From contig NZ_SWFM01000001.1 of the NCBI RefSeq assembly GCF_005144865.1, forward strand, positions 310,001 through 374,000: a DNA stretch of 64,000 nucleotides, read 5' to 3'. The DNA comes from Guptibacillus hwajinpoensis (GTDB taxonomy: Bacteria > Bacillota > Bacilli > Bacillales > Guptibacillaceae). Positions 8,829 through 17,208 of this stretch are shown piece by piece. A program made the position numbers and the translations under genes. The notes under the pieces were generated by a model. It made no database searches and had not been told where the DNA came from. It worked only from the letters and a program-made list of their open reading frames with translations. Position 1 is the stretch's first letter; the number at the start of each line of letters is the position of its first letter.

Positions 8829-9158
8829 TTAACACGTGAACATATCAATTCGATTTAGACCGATACCTGTGTAAACCCATCTTCTCCCTGTCCAACGAAA
8901 TCCAGATACAGACGTGCGACCGACATATACCGGCCAAAACCAGAATGAGTTTCCACCTCTCATCCAGATATAAGTGAACCGATACATACACCCTCTAATT
9001 GCTCCAGGATCGACAGCCTGCAAGCCACTTTGAGCAGTCTGAGGTCTTGGAGGTGCTGAAGCAGGCGGGCTAGATGTTGGAGCTGTTACCGGCTGCTGTC
9101 TACTTTGGTCTCCAACGTCATAATGATACTCAATATGTTCATGTTCTTCATAATACAT
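8829..9158 (-). CDS. Hypothetical protein with proline-rich linker and aromatic C-terminal module (109 aa)
   Basis: From ATG 9158, which has AGAGGGG 9 bases upstream, the product starts MYYEEHEHIEYHYD. A Pro/Ser/Ala/Gln linker (about 17-50) follows, then a C-terminal module rich in Trp, Phe, Tyr, Arg and Gly: YIWMRGGNSFWFWPVYVG, GFRWTGRRWVYTGIGL, ending in cysteine. The module looks like a compact beta structure or surface-binding patch. Similar modules occur in uncharacterised proteins of bacilli; no function is claimed. An upstream in-frame ATG (9248) lacks a ribosome binding site. Confidence 0.65.
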   Translation of the reverse strand: MYYEEHEHIEYHYDVGDQSRQQPVTAPTSSPPASAPPRPQTAQSGLQAVDPGAIRGCMYRFTYIWMRGGNSFWFWPVYVGRTSVSGFRWTGRRWVYTGIGLNRIDMFTC

Positions 9159-9229
9159 ACGGTCCATCCCCTCTCTCTTGTTACAGCCAATGTATGCTGT
9201 ATTACAGTGAGGTGTACCGATTGAAAACA

Positions 9230-9259
9230 AACAAAAAAAGCATCTCAACGAGTATGCTT
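9230..9259 (-). terminator. Terminator of the tRNA operon
   Basis: The arms AAGCAT and ATGCTT around a 10-base loop are followed on the reverse strand by TTTTTTTG, about 30 bases beyond tRNA-Glu. Confidence 0.75.
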
Positions 9260-9290
9260 GGAAAGTACAATCATTTGAATTAAATTACGT

Positions 9291-9365
9291 TGGTGACCCG
9301 TACGGGATTCGAACCCGTGTTACCGCCGTGAAAGGGCGGTGTCTTAACCGCTTGACCAACGGGCC
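9291..9365 (-). tRNA. tRNA-Glu(UUC)
   Basis: A complete cloverleaf on the reverse strand: acceptor GGCCCGT/ACGGGTC, anticodon TTC in the CCGCCC...CGGCGG region, T-arm GGTTCGAATCC, and encoded CCA. It is the last tRNA of the cluster. Confidence 0.95.
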
Positions 9366-9374
9366 AATTTAAAA

Positions 9375-9448
9375 TGGAGCGGGTGATGGGGATCGAACCC
9401 ACGACATCAGCTTGGAAGGCTGAGGTTTTACCACTAAACTACACCCGC
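9375..9448 (-). tRNA. tRNA-Gly(UCC)
   Basis: Acceptor GCGGGTG/CACCCGC, anticodon loop CTTCCAA on the stem TCAGC/GCTGA, T-arm GGGTTCGATCCC, encoded CCA. Confidence 0.95.
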
Positions 9449-9453
9449 AAAAA

Positions 9454-9546
9454 TGGAGGAGGAAGAGGGATTCGAACCCCCGCGGGCGATTAAGCCCCTG
9501 TCGGTTTTCAAGACCGATCCCTTCAGCCAGACTTGGGTATTCCTCC
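9454..9546 (-). tRNA. tRNA-Ser(UGA)
   Basis: A class II tRNA of about 93 bases with a long variable arm. Acceptor GGAGGAA/TTCCTCC, anticodon TGA between CGGTC and the matching CCG arm, T-arm GGTTCGAATCC, encoded CCA. Confidence 0.95.
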
Positions 9547-9554
9547 GTTATATT

Positions 9555-9630
9555 TGGTGGAGCCTAGCGGGATCGAACCGCTGACCTCCTGCGTGCAAGG
9601 CAGGCGCTCTCCCAGCTGAGCTAAGGCCCC
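9555..9630 (-). tRNA. tRNA-Ala(UGC)
   Basis: Acceptor starting GGGGCCT, D-arm AGCTCAGCTGGGAGAGC, anticodon TGC on CCTGC/GCAGG, T-arm GGTTCGATCC, encoded CCA. Confidence 0.95.
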
Positions 9631-9640
9631 AAATATGTAA

Positions 9641-9717
<77 letters not shown>

Positions 9718-9727
9718 AAAAAATATA

Positions 9728-9812
9728 TGGTGCGGGTGAAGGGACTTGAACCCCCACGTCGTAAGACACTAGATCCTAAGTCTAGCGCGTCTGCCAATTC
9801 CGCCACACCCGC
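9728..9812 (-). tRNA. tRNA-Leu(UAG)
   Basis: A class II tRNA of 85 bases. Acceptor GCGGGTG/CACCCGC, anticodon loop CTTAGGA (TAG), long variable arm, T-arm GGTTCAAGTCC, encoded CCA. Confidence 0.95.
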
Positions 9813-9817
9813 ATGTG

Positions 9818-9896
<79 letters not shown>

Positions 9897-10000
9897 GTGA
9901 TGCGAAGCATATTCACACTGTTGTCTCTTCCTCTACAAGCTTTACTCTGAAGTAAGCTGCGTCGAGACAAGTCGTTGGTTTTTCGATGATGTCTTGCTCC

Positions 10001-10030
10001 TTGCTCTACCAATTGAGCTAGACCGGCGAA
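10001..10030 (-). repeat. 30-bp direct repeat, copy 2: tRNA-Thr fragment
   Basis: A perfect copy of the 5' end of tRNA-Thr (acceptor 5' strand and D-arm), 134 bases upstream of the intact gene in transcription order. It has no anticodon, T-arm or 3' acceptor strand. It lies between tRNA-Val and tRNA-Thr inside the transcribed operon, so it should be transcribed but not become a tRNA. Confidence 0.9.
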
Positions 10031-10044
10031 TCGCTAAAATTAAA

Positions 10045-10120
10045 TGGTGGAGGATGACGGGCTCGAACCGCCGACCCTCTGCTTGTAAGGCAGATGCTCT
10101 CCCAGCTGAGCTAATCCTCC
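10045..10120 (-). tRNA. tRNA-Val(UAC)
   Basis: First tRNA of the operon: acceptor GGAGGAT, D-arm AGCTCAGCTGGGAGAGC, anticodon TAC on TCTGC/GCAGA, T-arm GGTTCGAGCCC, encoded CCA. Confidence 0.95.
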
Positions 10121-10139
10121 ATTAAACAGCGACTTCTGT

Positions 10140-10169
10140 ATTATATAATGTATAACCTGAACTCGTCAA
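10140..10169 (-). promoter_or_regulatory. Sigma-A-type promoter of the tRNA operon
   Basis: On the reverse strand, TTGACG is followed after 18 bases by TATAAT, about 20 bases upstream of tRNA-Val. No other promoter is evident within the eight-gene cluster. Confidence 0.75.
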
Positions 10170-10249
10170 CACCTTTTTTTAAAAGCGTTTTTCCGAGGAC
10201 AAAAATAATCTTACCATCCTTCCCATGCAATTGCAACCCTTTTTCCAAA

Positions 10250-10277
10250 TAAAAAAAGCAGGGATCATCCCTGCTTA
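10250..10277 (-). terminator. Terminator of the 51-aa gene
   Basis: The stem GCAGGGAT/ATCCCTGC begins at the stop codon of the small gene and is followed on the reverse strand by seven Ts. Confidence 0.85.
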
Positions 10278-10430
10278 TACCGGCGATTTTACAAGTGGTT
10301 TTTTCTTATTCGTTGCACTGAGTTCTGGTCTTTTCCTGGTCACCATATTAGAATCATATTTGCGGTATTCTTTCATTTCAGACGATTCCCTCAAAAGCTG
10401 ATCTTCTACATAGTGACGCTTTCGTTTCAA
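10275..10430 (-). CDS. Small basic hypothetical protein (51 aa)
   Basis: A TTG start (10430) has AGGAGGGG 6 bases upstream, and a terminator follows the stop at once, which together support a real gene. The product (MKRKRHYVEDQLLRESSEMK...) is highly charged, with an N-terminal KRKR and C-terminal KKK patch, and is probably disordered or nucleic-acid binding. It has no signal peptide or membrane segment. It lies between the tRNA operon and the NRDE gene. The family was not recognised. Confidence 0.65.
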   Translation of the reverse strand: MKRKRHYVEDQLLRESSEMKEYRKYDSNMVTRKRPELSATNKKKPLVKSPV

Positions 10431-10558
10431 AAAAACCCCTCCTCATGAGTAATAGTTCATCATTACCCCTGCAAGACGATGTTTAAACCACTTCTTTTTA
10501 TCATTTATTTAGTAGTAAAAGTTACAGGTAAAATCTATTGTATTCCCCTATACCTGAA

Positions 10559-11320
10559 TTATGAATGATTAATCGAAAATTCAAAATATCTTTCATCATT
10601 TTTCTGTCCTTTTGACCGTTCTGTAAATGTTACTTGGCCCTGATTCGTTACTGTAATGACCGTTTGTGCTCTTGTTCCATATGAGTCAGAAGCTATAAAG
10701 ATCGGAGAAAGCATCCTCTCCCATTCAATTGGAACACCTGTTTCTGGGAGAGCATCATCTGAAGCGGGATCTGCTTGATTAAGCATTTCAAACAACTGAT
10801 TGATGTCTATTTCAGCATTTTGCGATAGATAGCATGATATATCGTCCTTCAAGCGATCAACCTTTGGCCAGCTAGTATTCAATAAATGATTGCTAAGACC
10901 ATGGATCCCATCTTGCAACTGTTTAATTTCGTTCTGACGGTTCGAATAGTAGTACAATTCGTTAAAATGCCCTGCAATAAGATTAAAGCCATTGTATTCT
11001 GTCCTTTTTGCATTCACATCTTCCAAATATGTATTTATTCCGAGATTTGTTCTTAAATAATCTAACGGCAGATCTCCTCTGGATTTTTCTTGAGGCTTCT
11101 CTCCAGGTTCTCGGTAATTGGTTAGGGCAGCAATTTTCCCTGTGGTTGTTACACCAAGCCACGTCCCCATCGCTTTAAGATCTCGACCTGCGAGAATTTC
11201 AGGCTCATCTTCCCAGAAATGAGCTCGCTCTGTTGGCCGCTCATAGAACTCATCTCGATTCGCAACGAGAATAAAGGGGTATTTCTCATGTGCATTTAAG
11301 GCGATTCCAATTAAACACAT
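10559..11320 (-). CDS. NRDE/TANGO2 family protein
   Basis: A protein of 253 residues from ATG 11320, preceded by AGGGAG at 10 bases; an alternative GTG lies six bases upstream. The family hallmark MCLI at the N-terminus, with Cys2, is followed by VANRDEFYERPTERAHFW, the NRDE motif that names the family, then GTWLGVTTTGKIAALTNYRE and LSNHLLNTSWPKV. TANGO2 proteins in eukaryotes are linked to haem and membrane trafficking and are Ntn-hydrolase-like; the role in bacteria is unsettled. It stands alone between two terminators. Confidence 0.85.
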   Translation of the reverse strand: MCLIGIALNAHEKYPFILVANRDEFYERPTERAHFWEDEPEILAGRDLKAMGTWLGVTTTGKIAALTNYREPGEKPQEKSRGDLPLDYLRTNLGINTYLEDVNAKRTEYNGFNLIAGHFNELYYYSNRQNEIKQLQDGIHGLSNHLLNTSWPKVDRLKDDISCYLSQNAEIDINQLFEMLNQADPASDDALPETGVPIEWERMLSPIFIASDSYGTRAQTVITVTNQGQVTFTERSKGQKNDERYFEFSINHS

Positions 11321-11349
11321 TGCCACTTTTCTCCCTTCAAATTCAAAAA

Positions 11350-11378
11350 GAAAGCGCAGCGATAAACGCTGCGCTTAA
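11350..11378 (-). terminator. Terminator of trhO copy 1
   Basis: A perfect 10-bp stem (AAGCGCAGCG/CGCTGCGCTT) with a 5-base loop is followed on the reverse strand by TTTCTTTTT. Confidence 0.9.
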
Positions 11379-11379
11379 C

Positions 11380-12279
11380 TTATAGAGTACTAACTGCGTG
11401 CTGTTCACATGAAGATGAGCAGAAATGGTTATGTGATTCTTTACAAGAATCACAAACGATGTGAAGCTTGTCGCACTCAACATTCGCGCAATTAATATAC
11501 GTATCTGCTGGCGTTTCACAGTGATAGCATTCCCCTACTACTTTGTCTTCATCGGTTCTGTTGACACTTACAGCAAGTCGATCATCAAATACAAAACATT
11601 TGCCATCGAAATACTTGCCCTGAACTTCAGGGTCTTTGCCGTAAGTGACAATGCCACCGTGAAGCTGAGAAACATCAGAGAATCCTTTTTTCATAAGATA
11701 GCCAGAGAATTTCTCACAGCGAATCCCACCTGTACAATACGTGAGAACCTTCTTATCCTTTTGGTCAGATAAGTTCTGTTCAATCCATTCAGGTAAATCT
11801 CGAAACGCCTTAATATCCGGACGAATTGCATTCCGGAAGTGACCAATGTCATATTCATAATCATTTCTTGCATCAATAACTATAACATCATCATCTTCTA
11901 AAGCTTCCATAAATTCCTTGGGTTCTAGATAGTTACCTGTTATTTCTTTCGGATTAATATCTTCTTCGAGACGAAGTGAAACAATCTCATCGCGTGCACG
12001 AACGTGCATCTTTTTAAATGTGTGACCTTCTACTTTATCAATTTTAAAGACCATATCTTCAAAACGCGGATCTGCCTTTAGTTCTTCCATATAGCGTTCT
12101 GTGTCTTCAATTGTGCCCGAAACAGTTCCATTGATCCCTTCAACGCCTACAAGCACCCTTCCTCTTAAATCAAGAGATTGGCAGAACTTAAGATGCTTTT
12201 TAGCAAAATATGCAGGATCTTCTATTTCGACATACTGATAATATAACAGCACTTGATATGCTGAAGCTTCTGATTGCAA
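11380..12279 (-). CDS. trhO: tRNA uridine(34) hydroxylase, rhodanese type (TrhO), copy 1
   Basis: A protein of about 299 residues from TTG 12279 (AAAGGTGG 8 bases upstream); the GTG at 12291 sits on the ribosome binding site. TrhO makes 5-hydroxyuridine at the wobble position of several tRNAs. Order of parts: an N-terminal acylphosphatase-like domain ([11 protein letters not shown]), a rhodanese domain with the catalytic cysteine in [16 protein letters not shown] (about 185), and a C-terminal cysteine cluster ([35 protein letters not shown]). A second, clearly homologous gene lies 5 kb away at 17207. Confidence 0.9.
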   Translation of the reverse strand: MQSEASAYQVLLYYQYVEIEDPAYFAKKHLKFCQSLDLRGRVLVGVEGINGTVSGTIEDTERYMEELKADPRFEDMVFKIDKVEGHTFKKMHVRARDEIVSLRLEEDINPKEITGNYLEPKEFMEALEDDDVIVIDARNDYEYDIGHFRNAIRPDIKAFRDLPEWIEQNLSDQKDKKVLTYCTGGIRCEKFSGYLMKKGFSDVSQLHGGIVTYGKDPEVQGKYFDGKCFVFDDRLAVSVNRTDEDKVVGECYHCETPADTYINCANVECDKLHIVCDSCKESHNHFCSSSCEQHAVSTL

Positions 12280-12353
12280 ATCAAAAACCACCTTTTACGT
12301 CTTCTTAAACCAATAATAAATCTTACCTTATCTCTTAATTGATGTAAAGAAGT

Positions 12354-12749
12354 CTATCTTTTCGGGAAATAATCATCTTTAAGCTTTTCAATTTCTGTTA
12401 ATGAGGCTTCTGCCCATCGGCCGCCTTCGTGTTTTAATTCTGCAGATTGTGTATCAAGCGCTTCTTGTAATGACGCTGAATAATCAGGAACATTCCCATC
12501 ATAATGATTAATCGCAGACATTGGAACGAGCGCTTTTTCAAATTCAGCGAGTGCTTTACGCTGATGAAAAAGTGGTACATCCAATTGTTTAGGATTATGA
12601 AGATCTCCCTGTGTAGGGTGCTTCATAACTGCGAGAACCTTCACGACAGCCTTAGGGGATTTCAAATCTACAATTTCACCAATATATCTTCCTGTTTTGT
12701 AACCTGCTGTAACGATTTCTCCTGGTTGAAATGATTTTTGCTCTGACAT
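12354..12749 (-). CDS. kapB: Kinase-associated protein KapB
   Basis: A protein of 131 residues matching KapB of B. subtilis along its length: GEIVTAGYKTGRYIGEI, a KAVVKVLAVMKHPTQGDLHNP core, FHQRKALAEFEKA, and a C-terminal helix ending EKLKDDYFPK. In B. subtilis KapB is needed for the action of the sporulation kinase KinB, possibly by linking it to the membrane. It lacks a lipobox here and would be cytoplasmic. The start has GAAGGAGTG 9 bases upstream. Confidence 0.9.
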   Translation of the reverse strand: MSEQKSFQPGEIVTAGYKTGRYIGEIVDLKSPKAVVKVLAVMKHPTQGDLHNPKQLDVPLFHQRKALAEFEKALVPMSAINHYDGNVPDYSASLQEALDTQSAELKHEGGRWAEASLTEIEKLKDDYFPKR

Positions 12750-12797
12750 GTGAACTTCACTCCTTCATCATCTATGATTCTACACGTCGATGATATC

Positions 12798-12828
12798 ATA
12801 AAATCCTCCTATGTCAGGAGGATTTTAT
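12798..12828. terminator. Terminator overlapping the SleB-type gene stop
   Basis: The 12-bp arms ATAAAATCCTCC and GGAGGATTTTAT surround a 7-base loop, with T-rich ends in both directions. Confidence 0.85.
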
Positions 12829-13433
12829 CTTGTGAATACATGCTTTCCAATCTCTTTAATAATATGCCTGTTTCGTATCCAGTTATCTGTAGCCGTTTCA
12901 GGATTGTAATAGAAAAGGGCACCAGAACTTGGATCCTCTCCAATAAGCGCAGAATAAACAGCTCTATACGCATCTTTACCTGGCTGTCGATCATACTGGC
13001 CATCTGACACAGCGGTATAGGCACCGCTCTGGAATATTACTTCTTTAATGGAATTAGGAAATTCAGAAGAGAGAACCCGATTGACTGTTACAGAAGCAAC
13101 CGCTACTTTTCCCTCAAAGGACTCCCCTCTTGCTTCACCACTAATTAATTTAGCTAACATTTCAATCTCTTGTACCGAGTACTTCGTTACTGACAGTTGA
13201 TCTTTCGTTACTTGCTTTACATCGTTCATATGTTTAACAGGAAGGTTCAATAATAACGCTACGTCCTGTTTAGTTTCAGGTTCAGGTATGACGCGATTGG
13301 ACTCTGTCATTTCCTCATCAAATAGGGAAGTTCCTGCTTTAATCATCGTCTTCGCTTCAACATGATGAGTTTGGGCAGAAAATAACGTAAGGACCAAGCT
13401 CATCGTAAGAAGAATAGATAGCGATTTGATCAT
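12825..13433 (-). CDS. Cell wall hydrolase, SleB/CwlJ type
   Basis: A protein of 202 residues from ATG 13433 (AAGG 9 bases upstream). A signal peptide (MIKSLSILLTMSLVLTLFSAQTHHVEA) precedes a linker and the Hydrolase_2 domain (about 85-202). The domain has the catalytic glutamate in LAKLISGEARGESFEGKVAVASV and the family motifs FPNSIKEVIFQSGAYTAVSDGQ, GALFYYNP and RNRHIIKEIGKHVF. It lacks the peptidoglycan-binding repeat of SleB itself, so it resembles YkvT-type enzymes. It probably cleaves cortex or wall peptidoglycan outside the membrane. Confidence 0.88.
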   Translation of the reverse strand: MIKSLSILLTMSLVLTLFSAQTHHVEAKTMIKAGTSLFDEEMTESNRVIPEPETKQDVALLLNLPVKHMNDVKQVTKDQLSVTKYSVQEIEMLAKLISGEARGESFEGKVAVASVTVNRVLSSEFPNSIKEVIFQSGAYTAVSDGQYDRQPGKDAYRAVYSALIGEDPSSGALFYYNPETATDNWIRNRHIIKEIGKHVFTR

Positions 13434-13540
13434 AAACCCCATCCTTTCTATAACGTTCTCAATCACGCAATTAAGGTTAGAGGAAGTCGAGACAGGATTC
13501 AATAGGGAAACGCAGGACATACTTCCACATATCAGAACAG

Positions 13541-13576
13541 AAAGAAACTCCTTCCAGCGAGAAGGAGTTTCTTTCT
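13541..13576 (-). terminator. Terminator of the acyl-CoA dehydrogenase gene
   Basis: A 13-bp stem (AAAGAAACTCCTT/AAGGAGTTTCTTT) ends at the stop codon of the gene at 13576. Confidence 0.8.
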
Positions 13577-14727
13577 TACTCTTTGAACTGACTCATGCCA
13601 AGAACCTGTAATGTTAATTCATCACTAGGGGGGTTATGAAGCCCAGCACGAACATCACGATATAGTCGTTCTAATTTATTCTTTTTCATAAGGCTACGAC
13701 CACCAACTATTCTCATCGATAAGTCTACAGCTTCCATTGCGCTACTAACTGCTTGTTGTTTGGCAGCAAACAGTTGAGCTTGCATCATCATTCGTTCGTC
13801 AGGATACCGATCCCATTGATCTGCAACAGAATATAGGAAATGACGTGCAGCCACTAGTGAGAGTGCTATTTTACCGAATTTATCTTGAATATGCGGAACA
13901 TCTTTTAATGGTATATCTATACTATTGGGTTGGTAATTCGAAACAAAGTTTAGCGCCTCTACTCTTGCAGCTTCAGCAATCCCGAGATAAACAGCTGGAA
14001 TATGAAGCAGCCAAGCAGGTGGTAGAGATTTTGTTTTCCGTTCTTTATCATAAGTTTCCAGGAGTGCACTTTTAGGAACAAATACTTTATTAAGGATTAA
14101 ATCATCACTTCTCGTTCCCCTCATGCCGAGGGTATCCCACGTTTTTTCAAGCTCTACGCCTTCTAAATTCATAGCAACGAGGAAATCGGCAGGAACGCCT
14201 TCACATGTTGCTTTTACAATAACTTGGTCAAGGTGTGGACTCAAGGTTGTAAATGTTTTTCTTCCGGTAATTGTATAGCCTCCTTCAACAGGAGTAGCTA
14301 TTGTAGCAGGCAATCCTCCACGTGTAGGATCGCCAGTTTCTTCCTCCGTTTGAGCTCGATTAATAATCGACCCATTTACGACGTCGTTACATAGTTTTGT
14401 GTAGGTTTCATCTGCCCATGGTCTGCGGTCGTTTAAATCTTTTAATACCCCAAGATGCCAACCAATTGATAATGCTGCAGAAGATTCACCCTTCCCAAGC
14501 TCCTCCTGGATTAAAACGAGTTCATAAAGCGACATGCTCCTTCCCCCAGCTTGTTCAGGAATAGGAAGCGCAGTTAAACCTGACAACCTCATGTTGTCAA
14601 TTATATGTGAAGGAATACTAGCTTCTTGATCTATCAATTCTGCATGTTCGCTAAGTTCAATCCGATGCTTCTCTGCTAACTTGATCAGTTCATGATCTCG
14701 TTCATTTCTTATAAATTGCCCAATCAT
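13576..14727 (-). CDS. Acyl-CoA dehydrogenase family protein (YdbM-like)
   Basis: A protein of 383 residues from ATG 14727 (AGGAGAG 9 bases upstream). It has the three-part fold of FAD-dependent acyl-CoA dehydrogenases: helical N-terminus with LTALPIPEQAGGRSMSLYE, a middle beta domain with TRGGLPATIAT, YTITGRKTFTTLSP and KTWDTLGMRGTRSDDLI, and a C-terminal helical domain with MRIVGGRSLMKKNKLERLYRDVRAG. The substrate is unknown. Its overall look is closest to B. subtilis YdbM and to DszC/Acd-type members. Confidence 0.82.
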   Translation of the reverse strand: MIGQFIRNERDHELIKLAEKHRIELSEHAELIDQEASIPSHIIDNMRLSGLTALPIPEQAGGRSMSLYELVLIQEELGKGESSAALSIGWHLGVLKDLNDRRPWADETYTKLCNDVVNGSIINRAQTEEETGDPTRGGLPATIATPVEGGYTITGRKTFTTLSPHLDQVIVKATCEGVPADFLVAMNLEGVELEKTWDTLGMRGTRSDDLILNKVFVPKSALLETYDKERKTKSLPPAWLLHIPAVYLGIAEAARVEALNFVSNYQPNSIDIPLKDVPHIQDKFGKIALSLVAARHFLYSVADQWDRYPDERMMMQAQLFAAKQQAVSSAMEAVDLSMRIVGGRSLMKKNKLERLYRDVRAGLHNPPSDELTLQVLGMSQFKE

Positions 14728-14765
14728 CTTAAACACTCTCCTTTTGTTACCGATTTAACGTCTAA

Positions 14766-15005
14766 TTATGAGGTGATTTCTAATAGTTCATCGATCCGTT
14801 CTTTTTCAAAACCAATAATCACTTCTCCATCGATAACAATTGTTGGTGTAGACATCGATTGATGTTCGTTAATGAGCTCATTCCGAGCAGCAGTATTCTC
14901 CTTGATATTTAGTAGTTCGAAGGCAATTTCATGCATTTGGAAGTAGTTTTTTACAAATTCACAAGGTGGGCAAGCTGGTTGGGTATAAAGCTTCACGTCT
15001 TTCAT
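14766..15005 (-). CDS. Glutaredoxin-like protein (CPPC)
   Basis: A protein of 79 residues with a thioredoxin fold: VKLYTQPACPPCEFVKNYF carries the redox pair CPPC (12-15), STPTIVIDGEVIIGF carries the cis-proline and the substrate-binding GF. The length and motifs fit small glutaredoxin/NrdH-type proteins, which reduce disulfides in the cytoplasm. It lies 38 bases upstream of the acyl-CoA dehydrogenase gene in the same orientation and may be cotranscribed. The physiological partner is unknown. Confidence 0.85.
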   Translation of the reverse strand: MKDVKLYTQPACPPCEFVKNYFQMHEIAFELLNIKENTAARNELINEHQSMSTPTIVIDGEVIIGFEKERIDELLEITS

Positions 15006-15223
15006 TTATCATCACATCCTATCGTTCATATACAAATAAATCCGTCTAAAACATACCACCACGTTGCTTATCTTTCAACTCTTTCGTTTTAGAAAGTTTG
15101 TCAATCGATACCAAGGGGAAATGGGTTGCTGAAGGTGTTTTGAAACTTTTCTCGAAATCTAATCGTATACAATAATAGAGGTTTACATCCTAACGATTTC
15201 ATTCTATTGAAGGAGTGACATAT

Positions 15224-16288
15224 ATGAGTCTTCAACCTGAACAATCAAACGACCAGCGTGCGGCAGAAATTATACAAAGCTTTTATCATGAAGATGATAC
15301 AGATAAGCTACTTCAGTCTCTTTCAGGACTAGGAGAAGATGCACAAAGAAATGCGGGTGAATCACTTGAAGCACTGAAACGACCAGTTAAGGGAATGATT
15401 GACCAGCCTAACAATGATTTACCCGATCATCTTCATAAATTAAGAGAACATGTATCAGAACTTGAACCTTCCTATCTTAAGAAAAGTAAATTCAATAAGT
15501 TAGTGAACCGAGTTATGGGTCGAAATGAAGTTGAACAATATGCTAAAAAGTACAAAACAGTAGAATCCCAGGTTGAGGTGATTGTTGAATCACTTCTAAC
15601 AGGTAAGGATAAGCTCCAGGAAGACAATGTGATGCTGAAGGAATTAAAAGACGTTGCAAGAGATAGAATTGGCGGACTTGAAGACCAAATGGAGCTTGGA
15701 CAAACCCTCATGAAAATGCTTGATGACGAAGCTTCTAAAGAGCAGTGGAAAGAAAATCCTCTTCCGATTCAGAAAGCGCAGCAGAAGGTTGTTAGCAGAG
15801 TGAAAAACATGTCACAGGCTGTTATGGTTCTTCGTCAATCCATGGCATCAGTAGACCTTATTATTGAAAACAACGAAAAGCTTGAAGAAGCGATTTTTAA
15901 TGCCGTAACGATGACCAAAAACATCATTACCGTTACAGCATCCATACAACTTGCACTAGGTAACCAACAAAAGGTCATTTCCGCTGTACAGAATGTAAAC
16001 GAGGCGACAGAATCCATGTTGTTAAGGAACGCGGAGATGTTGAAGCAAAATACAGAAGATACAGTCAAAACGCTCGAAAAACCAGCTATTGCGATTGAAT
16101 CTTTTCGTAAAGCCTATAACGATGTGTTTGAAGCAATTGATATTACCGAGAAATCAAACGTCCGGATAATCGACAGTGGTAAGAAGTTTATTACTGAAAT
16201 GAATGATTTAAATAAAGAGATGAAAGCTAAATTAGACAGTTCGACTCAGAGGCAGAAACAGCTTTCTGATGCTGCAGATCGATTTTAA
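15224..16288 (+). CDS. TelA-family toxic anion resistance protein
   Basis: A protein of 354 residues from ATG 15224 (AAGGAGTG 6 bases upstream). It is almost entirely helical, with long coiled-coil stretches and the TelA core features MGRNEVEQYAKKYKTVESQVEVI, IGGLEDQMELGQTLMKMLD, AVMVLRQSMASVDLIIENN and LALGNQQKVISAVQNVNEATE. Family members are linked to tellurite or other toxic-anion resistance and to envelope stress; B. subtilis YceH and YaaN are relatives. The following gene starts just after its stop, forming a two-gene operon. Confidence 0.88.
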   Translation: MSLQPEQSNDQRAAEIIQSFYHEDDTDKLLQSLSGLGEDAQRNAGESLEALKRPVKGMIDQPNNDLPDHLHKLREHVSELEPSYLKKSKFNKLVNRVMGRNEVEQYAKKYKTVESQVEVIVESLLTGKDKLQEDNVMLKELKDVARDRIGGLEDQMELGQTLMKMLDDEASKEQWKENPLPIQKAQQKVVSRVKNMSQAVMVLRQSMASVDLIIENNEKLEEAIFNAVTMTKNIITVTASIQLALGNQQKVISAVQNVNEATESMLLRNAEMLKQNTEDTVKTLEKPAIAIESFRKAYNDVFEAIDITEKSNVRIIDSGKKFITEMNDLNKEMKAKLDSSTQRQKQLSDAADRF

Positions 16289-16305
16289 TGACAGGAGGGA
16301 ATAGT

Positions 16306-17172
16306 ATGGGGCTTTTCGATTCTCTAGAATCACAGTGGCTTGAAAAGCTTTTACCACCACAGTATAAAACGGTGGAACCATCGCTTTTACAGGACGCCAG
16401 TTCGACTAGCTTCCTCACATACGCAGAAAAGTTACTGGATGAGTTCATTGATAAACTCGACCAAGGTTCAGACAAACCACAGAAATGGAAGCGATCTGAA
16501 CATGGCTATACGATATATTTGAAAATAAGAAGAAACCTAATTCTATTGTCCGGCTATGACAGTCAAAAAAACAGAACATCAATGCCCAAAAAGTTTTTCA
16601 TTCAGTGGGAAAGGCAAATGGTAGCTAAGAAAGACCATGGACGCTGTAAGCAAGGGACGATATTAATAAATGACAGAGGTCGTATTATTAAGAGAAACAT
16701 TAAACGATCGCCCTTCTTCTCGGGAATTTTTCAACGGATAAGATTGTTGGACCATTCGCTACTCGGTACATCACCAACTGGTACGAGTCACTCACCCACA
16801 ATTGATCCTCTTCTCCTTGATCACCTTGACAAATTACAACGAATAACTGGACATTCATTCATTCAAGGGGTCATTCATTCTAGATCTACAAGACTGATTA
16901 ATTTATTTCGAAAGATTCTGCCTGAGCTTGAGCCTTTGGATCTTGAAGAACGGCATATTGTGAAACGAATGCTTTCTACTGAATTGCCAGATTTGTTAAC
17001 AGGATATATCTCACTTTCCCCTGAAAACAAAGAACTTCGCCACCAGGATTTGTTTCAAGCGCTTTGTCAGATGGAATTAACCCTTCACGAATTTCTTGAG
17101 AAAATCGAAGGAGATCGGCTATCACGCGTGGATCACCTTCTGAAAGTAAGCAAATTAAGATACGATAAATAA
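16306..17172 (+). CDS. Hypothetical protein in operon with TelA (288 aa)
   Basis: The start at ATG 16306 has AGGAGGG 6 bases upstream and lies 17 bases after the TelA stop. The protein is soluble and basic, without signal peptide or membrane segment. The N-terminal half (FLTYAEKLLDEFIDKLDQ, YTIYLKIRRNLILLSG, KKFFIQWERQMVAKKDHGRCKQGTI in parts) and the helical C-terminal half (LINLFRKILPELEPLDLEER, LPDLLTGYISLSPENKELR, MELTLHEFLEKIEGD) are distinct. The C-terminal half recalls the helical tail of XpaC, which accompanies TelA proteins in other bacilli, but this is only a similarity by eye. It is probably a functional partner of the TelA protein. Confidence 0.7.
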   Translation: MGLFDSLESQWLEKLLPPQYKTVEPSLLQDASSTSFLTYAEKLLDEFIDKLDQGSDKPQKWKRSEHGYTIYLKIRRNLILLSGYDSQKNRTSMPKKFFIQWERQMVAKKDHGRCKQGTILINDRGRIIKRNIKRSPFFSGIFQRIRLLDHSLLGTSPTGTSHSPTIDPLLLDHLDKLQRITGHSFIQGVIHSRSTRLINLFRKILPELEPLDLEERHIVKRMLSTELPDLLTGYISLSPENKELRHQDLFQALCQMELTLHEFLEKIEGDRLSRVDHLLKVSKLRYDK

Positions 17173-17208
17173 AAGCTAGCTGTCGATGAGGCGACAGCTA
17201 GCTTTTCT
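17170..17208. terminator. Bidirectional terminator
   Basis: A perfect 15-bp stem (AAAAGCTAGCTGTCG and its complement) with a 6-base loop lies between the convergent TelA operon and trhO copy 2. Confidence 0.9.
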
